Assembly: GCA_006503535.1 (NCBI GenBank)
Contig: QYRS01000003.1
Location: 3,782,001 to 3,846,000 of the forward strand
Direction: 5' to 3'
From: Arthrinium phaeospermum
Taxonomy: Eukaryota; Ascomycota; Sordariomycetes; Amphisphaeriales; Apiosporaceae
DNA: 64,000 nt
The position numbers and the translations under genes are program-made. Positions 1-10,746 of the stretch are shown here, piece after piece. Numbering within the stretch: the first letter of the stretch is position 1; every line of letters starts with the position of its first letter. A model generated the notes under the pieces. It made no database searches. It had not been told where the DNA came from and worked only from the letters and a program-made list of their open reading frames with translations.

Positions 1-560
1 ACCATCATGGCCTTCGTCAAGTTCTCCATCCTTGCCTTACAAAGGCGCATCTTTAGCAACAACAGGATTGTGAAGCCTCTTTTTGCCATCTTGGACACGG
101 CTGCCGTGATGTGGGGAACCGCCATGGTACGTTTGGGTCAAGACCATCGAGCCATCGAAAACGTTGGTAATTCAAAGGTTCCGGGACTGCTAGCCTTTCC
201 AGTTCCTTACACAAGGAAGCTCAATGTGTCACTGGGCCAAGGCGAATGGTGCTGTCCACAATCGTCCTTGGTAGGTCAGACATGTTAGCGCCAACAACCG
301 CTTGCCATCACCTATCGTTTCGACATTGGTATTGCTTCACCCACGCGACTTGTGGCTGTCGCTACTGAAGGGGCGGACGAACACGTCTCGTGGGATCTCA
401 TCAACCATGGAATATGGGTCGTGGTGGAGACGGACGACCTCGCTATCACTTCAAGTATGGCACCTGTTCCAACGAGTCGCGCCGTATCCGGAGGGAAGTT
501 CCCGGATCCGAGAAAGCTGAGCGACAAGCTCTGCAGCATATCTCTCGACCTAGGACATGA
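1..560 (+). pseudogene. Decayed PTH11-like rhodopsin-domain membrane protein, 5' end outside window
   Basis: Two pieces resemble the fungal rhodopsin/PTH11-like seven-helix domain. The first (positions 1-125) encodes a helix beginning FVKFSILALQRRIF and ends with WGTAMV, like the usual 'KLSILLFYRRIF...AWG' segment, followed by a possible donor (GTACGT at about 126). The second (about 310-480) reads in another frame and gives RLVAVATEGADEHVSWDLIN followed by IWVVVETDDLAI, matching the conserved 'SWD...IWxxVE...AI' part. The linking region, which should carry FQC.P...W, is only vaguely recognisable (FQF...HWAKANG at 200-270) and hits stops. No single splice model joins the pieces into an open frame, so I read it as a broken gene. 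The alternative is a real gene with unusual introns. Family membership is recalled from motifs, not searched. Confidence 0.42.
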
Positions 561-720
561 CTGGTCGGCCCCTCGTCCAAGGCATTCAGTGATGTGCTGT
601 CGGAGCCGCCATCGTTCCACCTCGACGACAGGTTGCGATCGTGGAGGGGAAATCGCGCACTCGGGGCGCTTCCAACATCAAACCCAACGATGGGGGAGAG
701 AATACACCAAGCCCTTTTAA

Positions 721-2026
721 GCGCTGCCCGGGACGCCAGTGCCTGGGCAGGTCAAAGTAGCAGTGACACGCAAGAGCTGCAGGGCGCCAGGCCAGCTACG
801 GTCATTCGCAGCCCAATGATCGAGAACAAGAGGCAGCCAGCGGGGACTATCCAGGTCCACAGTATATGGGACGTGCAGCGTAGCCCACGAAGGAGGTGTT
901 TGGAAAGTTTTCGGTTGGGCAAGTGCGAAAGCAGCTGTTCTTTAAGGGGAAAGTGTCAAATGTTGTCGTACTTGCTTACCCCAAAAGCTTGTGCAGGGCG
1001 CAGTGGTCATTTTTGCCCTGAGGCACACCTGCCCGACCTGCCACACAACCCCCACCTCAGCTGGTGAGCCCACGGAGCCACGCTGGGTACCGGCTAAAGG
1101 TGGTGCTGAGCATTTGCGATGTCAGAACATCTCGTCTAATAACTTCTTCTCTGCTGTATTTGAAATTGTGGTTAGTTGATATTATTGGAGAGAAAAATCC
1201 TAGCAAATGTTTCATGTATCTTTCTTAGTCTCCAAGAGAGCAATTGATACGTTACAGACAATAATAAAAATATATGAGGCCTAGGCGGCTTACGGCACGG
1301 TGAACGGCGCCCAAGCACGCACAGAGGACACAATCTCACTCGTTGAAAACTGTGGCTCCGGATTGGATTGGTGTTGTTGCCCCAGAATTCATGTCGCCGC
1401 CAAACAAAGTCCATCCAACCTAACTTGCTCATTCCCGTGCACCTGCATCTAGAAGGGATTTCAACCAGCCTGCAGATGAGGATACGGTAGGCAGAAAGCC
1501 GAACACGCCCCGATCTCCTGACAAAGCGCGCGTACAGCACGCGGTGGAAACTAACCTTTGGGACCCAGGAGGGCGTGGACTTGCAACCCCTACTACCTCC
1601 CGCCGTCCGCCGTCACCCCTCTGCACCGCCCGTGTGTAGCAGGAAAAACCTCCCTCTGACCAACCTTCAGCAATTTGGACTTGTCGCTCCCAAAAGGGGG
1701 GGAAAGAGCGCGCGCGCGAAAGCTGCCAGCTGTTGTGCAGCTGCATGTCGGGCTGTTTGTTGATTCCCCGCCTTGCTCCAGTGTCTACTCAAACTAGACA
1801 CACAAGAGGGTCGGCTGTGCAGGCCACAAGAACAGCAACAAGACGTCATCCAAGGCTTCTGAAGGCGAAACCATCCAAGAATGCGCATCTGGTAAATGAA
1901 AAGTCACGTGCCGAATACGATGAGAACCGCACTGCTGAAGTCCTTCACGATTGAACTATTCCGACCGGGCTAAGAGCAAAGCCCACGAGAAAAAGGGGCG
2001 AGAAGAAAAGAAGAAAAGGCACGAGC
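721..2026. other. Intergenic; no gene seen
   Basis: Nothing recognisable is coded on either strand. The last 60 bases before the F-box/LRR-like gene are purine-rich (AGAAAAAGG-type), as in many fungal 5' leaders. A short CG/GC alternation lies near 1707-1717. Confidence 0.5.
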
Positions 2027-4589
2027 ATGGATGTCCTCCCCTCTTACCAAGAGGCTACTGTGGCGGCCGATTGGCTGCAGCTGGCGGCCCCGTACCTGAC
2101 GGCTGCAGACTGGCGCCGCTGCTGTCTGGTCAACTCCCAGTTCTACCAGCAGTTCGCGCCGCGACTCTGGCTGGATCCGCTGATTACGGTCCGCGATCTC
2201 GGCTTACACCCTAATGACGGTAAGCGAGCGAGGTTTATCTACTTCCATTCCCGCCATGCTGCCTGCCGGTGGGATGTTGCGCGTCGGGGTCTCAATCCAA
2301 GAGTGGCGGTGGCGCTCGAGGCGCCGAAGAAGGACGTGCAGGCATGGGCATCACGTCAATTCATGAACTCACCAAAACCCCCAGGAATGGCTTACTAACA
2401 TTGGATACCCAGACTTGGCATGGTACCGACGGTTTGTGGGCAGTCATGTCCATTCCGTCAGACCAAGCACTCGGGCTTTGGTCCGTTCGCTGGACTTCCG
2501 CGCCTTCGCCGTCGTAGCATCGGGGCTGTACTCGACGGAAGCGAGCGAACGTGCCATATCGGAAAGCTTCAAGCAACTCCCGCAACTATTTCCTCGCCTG
2601 GTCTGCCTCCTGCTCGATGGCCACCCCGAGCTGGACCCTAGCAGCCTGGTGCCCCCATCACACACCAACGACCAAACCACCACGAACCAGTCTCAAACCC
2701 CTCTGCAGCTCTTGGATCTGAACCGCTGCCGTCATGAGTTGTCGTCCAAGATTTTCCGATCGGACTACTTCCGCGATCTGGTCTATCTGGACATATCATG
2801 GATTCCTGGCTCGATCAAAACCGCCGTTCAGCACTCGCTAAACCCCGAATTCCTTCCTGAACTTCGAGTATTGAAGGTTCAAGGCCGGGAGATGGACGAT
2901 AGCACAGCCAACGCCCTCTTCCAAGCTTTTGGGCTTCGCCTATGGAGCCTGGATATATCTCATAACCATCTCACAGACGATTCTCTCGACAACTTACTCT
3001 TCCATTGCTTTTCTTCAATATCGTTCCGCTCTGATTCCCATTACCGCACCGAAGGAAAGCTCGTGAGACCCCAGGACGTTGGCAGCCGGGCCTTCGGCAC
3101 CTTTGATTTCATCCAGGAGTCCGATTACAGCTTCGGATACCACCACCCTGAGCGCTACTTCGCGGATACCCCATTATACAGCAAGCGTGCCGACCAGGTG
3201 GGCCTGCAGGAATGGCAAGTCCAGAGATCTAATGGCCTTGACGACCTGAAAAACGATGGTGCGGATGGTTTAAAGAACACCATTCTCAGAGATGCGATCG
3301 AAGATACGGCGACGACGGCTGGTATCATCAACCACAACATCCGATCAACCCAGGGCGGCTTAACGCATTTGTATTTGAGCGGAAACAAGTTCACTAACTG
3401 GGGCATCAGCAAGGTGATGAGAGCATCGTCTGGTCGCCTGCAGCATCTCGAGTGCGAGTCTTGTCGCTTCTTGCCACAGGACTGTCCTATTCCTGCTAGC
3501 CTTCCCAACACACTGGAAATCCACGGGCTCTTTGGGCTCGAGTACTTATGTCGACCGGTCTATTCGTCGAATTTGCGTTCTCTCCGTGTCCACCACTCAG
3601 TAGTCACAAATATCCCCACAGTGGGCGCGAATGGGTTGACGGCTCGGGCCGCTTATGCCCTTGCTGAGACAACCTTCCATGAGCGAGTCAGGATGGGTTA
3701 CCCCCGGTCGTTGTTGCCGGACACCAATCCGCGCCTCCACTCCCTGACCCTTACCGGAATCCCCACTCGATCTATCGGCCCCTTGGTCCTCGAGATTACG
3801 AAATTCCTGAACATGGCGCGGGTCCAACAGCGAAATATTGAGGATTCAAAAAGGTATTTTTCGAGGCGCGGGCCATCCCTATTGCGTGGACTGCGGCACA
3901 TCCGTCTCGAGCTGGATCCCGACCCTTCCCTTGACGAGCCTAGTCTGCCTGGGGGGAACACTACCGATTTTGAAGAGTTGCTGGACCCAACCCACGAGAT
4001 TTTTGTGTCGGGAGATCTCCCCGGTCTTCTCGGCGACGATTCCTGGGACATAACGGCGCGGAGTCCTGTCCAAGACAGGAAAAGCTTTGATCTGACGCCC
4101 ACAGACGGCATCCCGTCGCCCTTCTCCCACAACGAGGTCGAGGGCGAGTACATTCAGCACCGCGTCGAGGCGGAGGACTCGTGGGACGGCAACGCCTTCA
4201 CGGTCCCCGTCTGGATCGGCCCCGGCCCCGCCACGTCCCGCGCCCACCAATACCCGACCGCCGTCAAAGAATACATGTCCAACCTGCGCGACCGGAGGCT
4301 ACACGCCCTGCCCGGGCCCGCGAGCCCCAGCCACGTGGCCGCGGGCGTGCCCTCGAGCAAGGCCTACATCTTCCACGCCGCGTGGGACCGCATCGTGCTG
4401 CCCAAGACGCCCCTGATCCCCTTCAACCACAAGAAGAGCGCGTTCCTGGCCCAGATGCGCGACGTCGCGGGGGCCGTAAAGACCTACCGCGCCCGCACCC
4501 GCGGGACGCCCGATCATTGGGACGGCCATCTCGAACTCGTGCACATGGACCGCGCGGCGCGCTATCACTCGTCGGAGTATTGGCGATGA
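2027..4589 (+). CDS. F-box/leucine-rich-repeat-like protein
   Basis: Two exons, 2027-2219 and 2413-4589, joined across a 193-nt intron (donor GTAAGC, branch TTACTAAC at about 2392, acceptor CCCAG). The join restores frame and gives 789 residues. Residues about 4-45 (LPSYQEATVAADWLQLAAPY then WRRCCLVNSQFYQQF) look like a degenerate F-box. From about 160 to 410 there are leucine-rich repeat signatures such as LVYLDISW, LRVLKVQG, LWSLDISHNHLTDDSL and LTHLYLSGNKFTNWG, typical of RNI-like folds. The C-terminal third is acidic then conserved-looking, with an SKAYIFHAAWD motif. F-box/LRR proteins usually present substrates to SCF ubiquitin ligases; here that role is inferred from layout only. The start was chosen because it is the first ATG and gives the F-box-like N-terminus. 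Confidence 0.72.
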
Positions 4590-5057
4590 CGACAAGAGCA
4601 AACCAACAGACTTACTCTGGTGGGGACGAAGGGAACATGCATTACTGAGATAGATCGGACATTAGACATATAGACTTGGTTTCGTTGGAAGGACCTTTTT
4701 TTCGGAGATGATAACGCGAGGAAAGATTGGAGTGCAGGGATTTTTTATTTTTATTTTTTTATAGAAGTTGGTATTTGTTTCTGGCGACCGCGAAAGTGGT
4801 ATATATACGCTATATATATCACAGGGCAAACTTGATCAATGTACATAACAGTATGTTGTACACATTTTTCACGGCCTGTTTGGAGTTGATCCCCCAGCTT
4901 GCCTCGCATTTGATTATGAAATTTCATTTGTTCTAGTCTTCTGCTAAGCTTTCTCAGTCCAACCCTTTACCGCATTGTGATAGTACCTCCCGATGCCACC
5001 TGCATTTTAGGCGTTTTGGCCCATTTGTAAGTAGGTGGTAATGGCCTGCTGCTCCTC
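4590..5057. other. Convergent intergenic region
   Basis: This is 3' flanking DNA between two convergent genes. It contains a T-rich tract at 4740-4761 and a TATATA-rich stretch at 4800-4820, probably polyadenylation and 3' UTR material. No gene is seen. Confidence 0.5.
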
Positions 5058-6215
5058 CTACGCAATCTTGCCCGGTACGAAGGGGTGCCCGGCGCTGAGC
5101 CCGCCGTCGACGGCCCAGGCCTGCCCGTTGACGTAGCTGGCCTCGTCGCTGGCGAGGAAGAGGGCGACGCGGGCGATCTCATCGGCCTGGCCGCCGCGCT
5201 TGAGCGGGTTGAGCTGGCCGATCTTGCGCTCGGTGCCGCGGGCGCGCGCGGCCTCGAACGTTGGCGCCGTCATGCCCGTCTCGATGATGCCCGGGCACAC
5301 GGCGTTGACGCGCACGCCCGTCCCCGCCAGCTGGTAGGCGCACGTCTGCGCCATGGAGACGACGGCGGCTTTCGCGGCCGAGTAGGCCGTGGGACCGGCG
5401 TTGGACCGCAGGCCGGCGACGGAGGCGGTGTCGATTATGCTGCCGCCCGAGGCGGGTTTGAGGGAAGAGGTTTGGGTCATGGCGGGGGCGGCGTGTTTGG
5501 CGGCGAGGAAGACGCTGTGTACGTATTATGTTTTGTCAGTAACGGAGGAGAGGGAAAGGGACATGCTCGTGGGATATATAGATGTGTATTCTTGCGGCAA
5601 GACGTACCTTGCTGCATTGGTCTCCATGACCTTCATGAACTCGCTCTTGTCCACGTCCTTGAAGTGGGCGGGCGTGCCGACGATGCCGGCGTTGGCGAAG
5701 AAGACGTCGAGCCGGCCGTACCGCTTCATGGCCTCGTCGACCACCGCCTTGACGGCCGCCTCGTCGGCGGCGTCGAACCGGCGCACGTGCACGTCGACGT
5801 CGGGGTAGAGCTGGCGCAGGTCGCGCTGGTGCGAGGCCAGGTTGCTGTCGTCGAAGTCGCAGAGGTAGAGGGCGCGGGCGCCGCTCTCGGCGAACTGGTG
5901 CGCGGCGGCGCGGCCGATGCCGAGGTTGGAGTTGGTGCCTGTGGGTTGGAGGGAGAGGTCAGTATAAGGCTTGGAAAGGGTATAATCGAGAAGTTCCAGA
6001 CGGGCACGGGCACAGGGAGACGTCAATTAGGTCTGAGACCGATGGCGGATCTGGACTGCTAGCATACCGGTGATGATGGCCACCTTGCCGGCGAGTCGGG
6101 GGCCGTTTGAGGGCCCAGCTATACGCTTCGGGGCAGAGGCGCCATTGCTGCTGTTTGTTGCGGGAGACAGCTGCTTGCCCAGGGCTTCGATCCGGTCTTT
6201 GGCGATGTTGGACAT
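5058..6215 (-). CDS. Short-chain dehydrogenase/reductase (classical SDR)
   Basis: Three exons on the minus strand, 6215-6068, 5938-5608 and 5514-5058, give 311 residues. The cofactor motif [10 protein letters not shown] (residues 49-58) spans the first splice site and is the fungal TG(x5)GIG variant. An acidic residue at the end of beta-2 (D77 in YLCDFDD) favours NAD(H) over NADP(H). NAG is at 132-134. The catalytic set is S191 (in DTAS), Y204 and K208 (YSAAK), with the normal 13-residue spacing between Ser and Tyr. The C-terminal part ([19 protein letters not shown]) is standard for the superfamily. An N-terminal extension of about 40 residues precedes the Rossmann fold and does not look like a strong signal. 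Substrate is unknown. It is divergent from the DUF3176 gene, with 1 kb between starts. Confidence 0.9.
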
Positions 6216-7209
6216 GGTGGCGATGGGTTGGTACAGTTGTTGGCTAGGGGAAGAGTCCGATCGCTGTGGATTGGATCACATCGTCAAAGACCCTTGTTGG
6301 AGAAGCTCACAGCTTCCTCGGCTTGTGATGCGTCGTTTCGCGGGGGGCTGGCGCTGGATGTTGAGCCGTGTGTCTCGGAGCTGCCAGCTGAGTTGATTGG
6401 AGGTGGGGAAGTTTGGCCAACTGCGCTGAGCCGAGGTGCTACGGGTGCTCTAATTACCCCATACCCGTCATTTAGCGGCCGCCCTCCACTGGGGCTTAGT
6501 TGGGTTAGTGGCTGGACCATGGATGATTGATAGTGATAAGGCCGACCTGGTCTTACGCGACAAGTGCGATATCATTTCTAGATCCGTCCTGATATATTAC
6601 GAGAAGGAGAGCACATTGTACCTTAACACGACCATCTCGTCAACTTGTCGTTCAACTTGTATGGCCAAGATACGGGCACGTCAATATCAAGTAGGTGATT
6701 ACTCATCAGAGGCCTCAAGTGGGCTGGGCCGCCACTGCCCCCTTGACGGTTATCGGACACAGAGCTGCAACTATCCGCTTCAACTACATGTATTGGACTT
6801 CTAGTCACAGATAAACATGTTTTCTCCCTTGCGTAATACTTCGCGCCCTGTCTTAGGCATCGTGTCTTTGCAGCTGGCCAACGAATCAGCATCTACCGGC
6901 CCTTGCGAGGGCCAATCGCGTGCGCGACCACTTGCCTTGCATAGGGTCGTTTGAGTTGTCTGTTGGTTTGGTCCAACGTCTTCGGCCTTATGTGTATGCT
7001 ACGAGTGACGAACAGCCTCATGTGGCCTACGTCTAGCCCTAGCCCTGGCTTTCAGGTGCCTTTGCCCTGCTGTCTGCTGAGCTTGCGTTGCCCACGAACG
7101 AAGGCAACGGAGATCCCATGGAAGTGGCATGCTTCTTCCTGCTTCACATACCTCTGCAGCCCATTCGTTTGTACCCCGTGTTTTCTGAAGACCTTCAAGT
7201 GCCCTGATC
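6216..7209. other. Divergent promoter region
   Basis: This is the 994-bp gap between the starts of the SDR gene (minus) and the DUF3176 gene (plus). It must hold both promoters. I see no gene or strong box motif. Confidence 0.45.
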
Positions 7210-9297
7210 ATGCCTGGCGACTCATATGAACCCGTCAGCCCTGAGGAGTCAGACTCTGCAGCGAATCTCTCAAAGCACCCTCAAGATGTCGGCTATAAAG
7301 CCGTCTCAAAGTTTGATCAAACTGTCTCTCCTCTTCGTGATGGCACACAGCAGTCTGCTCAGCAACACGACCCCGCCCATCATCGTGTCTTTGGTCCTTG
7401 GACTCAGGAGATATTGGCATGTGGGCTGATACTTGGCGGCCCCCTAACGATGACGGGTACATTGTACTCCTACGACGGCCAAATTGCTCCGCAATGGCCA
7501 TTGAAGATAACTCTCAACGCCTTGCTCTCCATCTACAGTGTCATGTTCAGAGCTGCGTTGGGATTTGTGACTGCCAGCTGCATAGGACAGTTGCAGTGGA
7601 CCTGGTTCCATTCCGAGAGGCCTCTGTACGATGTAGTCCGCTACACAGAGGCTAGTCAGGGAGCATGGGGCTCCATTCGCTGGCTCTATACGCACCACTT
7701 CCGCCAGCCACTGACTGCACTTGGGGCCGTGATACTGGTTCTGGCCGTTGCCCTCGATCCTTTCGTCCAGCAGCTGGTCAAACCAGTCGCTTGCGCAAAA
7801 GCGTCTGCGGATGTGCCTACGCTGCCTAGGACCAACTACTTTTCCGATGCAACCAGGAGTGTTGAGTTCGGCAAAGACTTTGACATGGAAATGGAGAGAG
7901 CTATTATGGCCCCAGGCACTGGCGTTGAGGCTCACTGCTTGACAGGGAACTGTACCTTCCCTGAGGAGTACGGTACTGTCGCCTACTGCAGTCGTTGCGA
8001 GGATTCCTCGGCTGAACTCACGGTGGAGACGAGATGTTCCCCCGACGCTCCTGGCAAACTCGTTACCAAACCGCAGGATTGCCCAGTCAATTCCACCTTC
8101 ATTGTGCAGACTAGTCTGCCGGAAGGCTTTTACATTAGCGATTTTGGCACATTCACAAAGTTGAACGTTTCGTACCGTCTGGATTCCGAAGGCTCTTTTC
8201 TTTATCCGTCTGATCACCAGTTTGGTGCCGAGATGTTCAAAATGGACATCATATGGAACCAAACTGATGTCTCTTTCGAGTCTCCAAGGCCAGATATGGC
8301 AACAGTGCGGCTCATCGCCGGGAAGACACCCTTCTCAGACGCCCATCTGGATATCATGACAGGGCTCCCAATACCAGGCTGCGATGCTCCCAACTCAGGA
8401 AACAACTGGCGGTGCAGGGGCTATGGAGCAGCCACATGTACCATCACACCATGTGTCCGTATGTACAATGCGACCGTGATCAATGGCCGTCTGACCGAAA
8501 ATGTGGTATCTGATTCGGGCACTCTGCAATGGGGAGTGGGAAGAGAGGAGCTATACGGTCAAAACATCAGTAGAATGTTGGATACGTATTGCATCACACA
8601 GGACGAAAAACATCGCTTGAGCGACTTGGGGTACAACATTGATCCTAAACAGCGGTGGCTGGGCTTCAACACCAGCTACGGCGATGCCGCAAGCAACGGC
8701 AAACTAGCTACCAAAGCCCTTTCGGAGCGAAAATGTCTGTACTCCATATCTAGCGAGTTCACGAAGACAATTGCAGAACTTGATATGCTAACTTATGTGT
8801 GGGGGTCCGTGAGAGGGCTTGGGTCCTTCACAATCACTGATGGTGCCCCTAAACACGATGTCCCTTTAACTGGCCACTTCATGGGCGAGCTGATGCCCAG
8901 GCGTCTCTACGATTCTGGAAATATTGACATGGAGCATGTCGAGAATACATTCGCCGACCTGGCCAACTCGATGACCAGACTCTTGCGGACTCACGGGAGC
9001 GAGAACTACTCGGCGCCGGCCGTCGGCGAAGCCTACTACTACAGTACTTGCATCGAAGTTCGATGGCTTTGGATCACGTTCCCGTCAGCTCTCGCAGTGC
9101 TGACTGTGTTATTGCTTGCCTCTGTCATTCGGGCGTCGCACGTCCAGGACAAGCCGGTGTGGAAGTCTTCTCCGCTAGTCTGGATACATCAAAGCTTCGG
9201 CCATGGAGGCGGGCCGCTCGGTGGTAACGGGACGGGCACACCCACACTCGCCGAGCTTGAGAACAGATCGAAACAAGTGCCTGTATCAGTGAACTAA
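7210..9297 (+). CDS. DUF3176-type fungal integral membrane protein
   Basis: A single uninterrupted frame of 695 residues. After about 70 polar residues come three hydrophobic segments: EILACGLILGGPLTMTG (about 68-90), a segment near ITLNALLSIYSVMFRAALGF (about 98-130), and FRQPLTALGAVILVLAVALD (about 160-180). A long, cysteine- and N-glycosylation-site-rich region follows, and one final membrane helix lies at about 620-645 (WLWITFPSALAVLTVLLLAS). This order, with a WSxxxLP-like first loop and a large extracellular middle domain, is that of fungal DUF3176 proteins, whose function is unknown. Many NxT/S sites (for example NCTF, NSTF, NVSY) suggest the middle domain faces outside. It ends in a short cytosolic tail. 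No intron is needed, which is common for this family. Confidence 0.78.
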   Translation: MPGDSYEPVSPEESDSAANLSKHPQDVGYKAVSKFDQTVSPLRDGTQQSAQQHDPAHHRVFGPWTQEILACGLILGGPLTMTGTLYSYDGQIAPQWPLKITLNALLSIYSVMFRAALGFVTASCIGQLQWTWFHSERPLYDVVRYTEASQGAWGSIRWLYTHHFRQPLTALGAVILVLAVALDPFVQQLVKPVACAKASADVPTLPRTNYFSDATRSVEFGKDFDMEMERAIMAPGTGVEAHCLTGNCTFPEEYGTVAYCSRCEDSSAELTVETRCSPDAPGKLVTKPQDCPVNSTFIVQTSLPEGFYISDFGTFTKLNVSYRLDSEGSFLYPSDHQFGAEMFKMDIIWNQTDVSFESPRPDMATVRLIAGKTPFSDAHLDIMTGLPIPGCDAPNSGNNWRCRGYGAATCTITPCVRMYNATVINGRLTENVVSDSGTLQWGVGREELYGQNISRMLDTYCITQDEKHRLSDLGYNIDPKQRWLGFNTSYGDAASNGKLATKALSERKCLYSISSEFTKTIAELDMLTYVWGSVRGLGSFTITDGAPKHDVPLTGHFMGELMPRRLYDSGNIDMEHVENTFADLANSMTRLLRTHGSENYSAPAVGEAYYYSTCIEVRWLWITFPSALAVLTVLLLASVIRASHVQDKPVWKSSPLVWIHQSFGHGGGPLGGNGTGTPTLAELENRSKQVPVSVN

Positions 9298-9667
9298 GCT
9301 CCCCTGTTGACGTGGATTTGTTACGGAACGCGGGGGATTTTGCGATATGACTTGTGGTTCATGTGCTTCGAACACTGCGACTCGAACATCTAGTTGGCTT
9401 GACTGTCTGTCGATAGGGTACCCAAAAATGTACAAATTAATCGACTCTTTATTATCCTTAATGTTATTATTTTAATAAGAAGCTATAGGAAATAATATAG
9501 AACCTCGAATACGATGTTTTATTTGTTGCAGCTGAAAGGTCTGCCAACGCAAGACGGGCTGACTTATTCGTAATCCGAGTACTTCTCTACCAAGTACAGC
9601 ATGTCCTTCAAGATTCTGTACTCATTATTAGCGTTGCATGTATATATATTAGATGGGAGAAGCCCTG
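9298..9667. other. Intergenic, AT-rich
   Basis: This lies between the ends of two convergent genes. Positions 9420-9510 are strongly AT-rich (runs such as TTATTATTTTAATAAG), consistent with 3' processing signals. No gene is seen. Confidence 0.5.
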
Positions 9668-10665
9668 TTACGTCTTGCGGGTGTCGGTAAGGCCCGGCCA
9701 TCCGCTGGAGTGAGCAAGCTTGAACTTGATCGAATAGAGTCGGTTACGATCGTCGAACTGATGCGCAGGTTCACTTGGCGGGTATTGCTGCAAGTACGCC
9801 TCGATATAGCTTCTGTCGATTTTGAATCCGTCCCGCCGCCACACTGCGACATAGCTACTTAGCATTGAGACTTCGCACATCATCTAATGCGTTTGGGGCT
9901 TATCGAAGAACACTGCCACTACACGTAGGAGCAAGCAAGCGGCTACTTACTACCCAGCTCATACTCGTTATGCCCAAACATGGCGGACGCGTCGTAGATG
10001 ACGGGATTCCCGGTCCTGACATCGATGCCCGTGTTATCCTCCCAGAGATCGCCATGGACAAGGCACGGCTTCAGAGCCCGGCCGTCGGTCTGGAGGGGCT
10101 CCAGGATCCGCGGGATGGCTTTGGCGCGGAGGACCGCGAAGGCCTCTTCGTATTCTCGCCAGGGCCCATTGACGCTGATATCGATCTCGAAGAAGATCGT
10201 CAGGAGCCGCGCGAAGTACCGGCTCCACGACTCGTCCCAGTCGTTGGGCTGGACGTGTCGGCCGTGGCACGTCGGGGTCGCGAACCCAAAGTTGCCCGTC
10301 GGCGACGTGCTGTTCCTGTGCAGGTCCGCGAGGGCGCGACCGAATACCGTGGGATCGGGCAGCGCCATCTCGAGATCGAGGAAGTCCATGGCCAGGAAGT
10401 AGGTGTCGGGCTCCGCTGCCATCCTGCCCCAGCCGCGAACCCTAGGAACGAGGCCGGGACTGACGCTACCGATGCTCTTCAGCGAGTTGAACTCTCCTTC
10501 CATCATGATGGCCCCGCCTCGATCTTTGGCTGTTTTGACGAAGAAGAAGCCGCGAGTTCCATCTGATTGTTCAGCGGTCACCTTGTATGTCGTTGTCCAT
10601 GCGGAGGCCCCCCAGGGCATCCCCTCTAGTATCTTGGTACCAGAATGCAAACCTGTTATACCCAT
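9668..10665 (-). CDS. Fructosamine/ketosamine-3-kinase family protein
   Basis: Family enzymes phosphorylate sugar-protein adducts and thereby reverse glycation. The model is 10665-9951 plus 9843-9668, 296 residues. Donor choice GTAAGT after ...GGTA matters, because the junction then creates ELGMWRR, the family's conserved ELGMWR motif. Also seen are the nucleotide-binding lysine in FFFVK (K44), the catalytic loop HGDLWEDN (204-211, Asp206), the metal-binding Asp in IYDASA (D225), and a C-terminal YIEAYLQQYPPSEPA-type segment followed by DDRN. The N-terminus is uncertain. A further exon at 10746-10704 (starting MGTGNFQKDEAIEQ) could be joined through a 51-nt GC-AG intron to give 306 residues, closer to other fungal members. 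The gene is convergent with the DUF3176 gene. Confidence 0.85.
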
Positions 10666-10746
10666 AGTCAGCGAGATCTAAACAGCTGGACAGGATTTCT
10701 TGCATTGCTCAATCGCCTCGTCCTTCTGAAAGTTGCCCGTTCCCAT

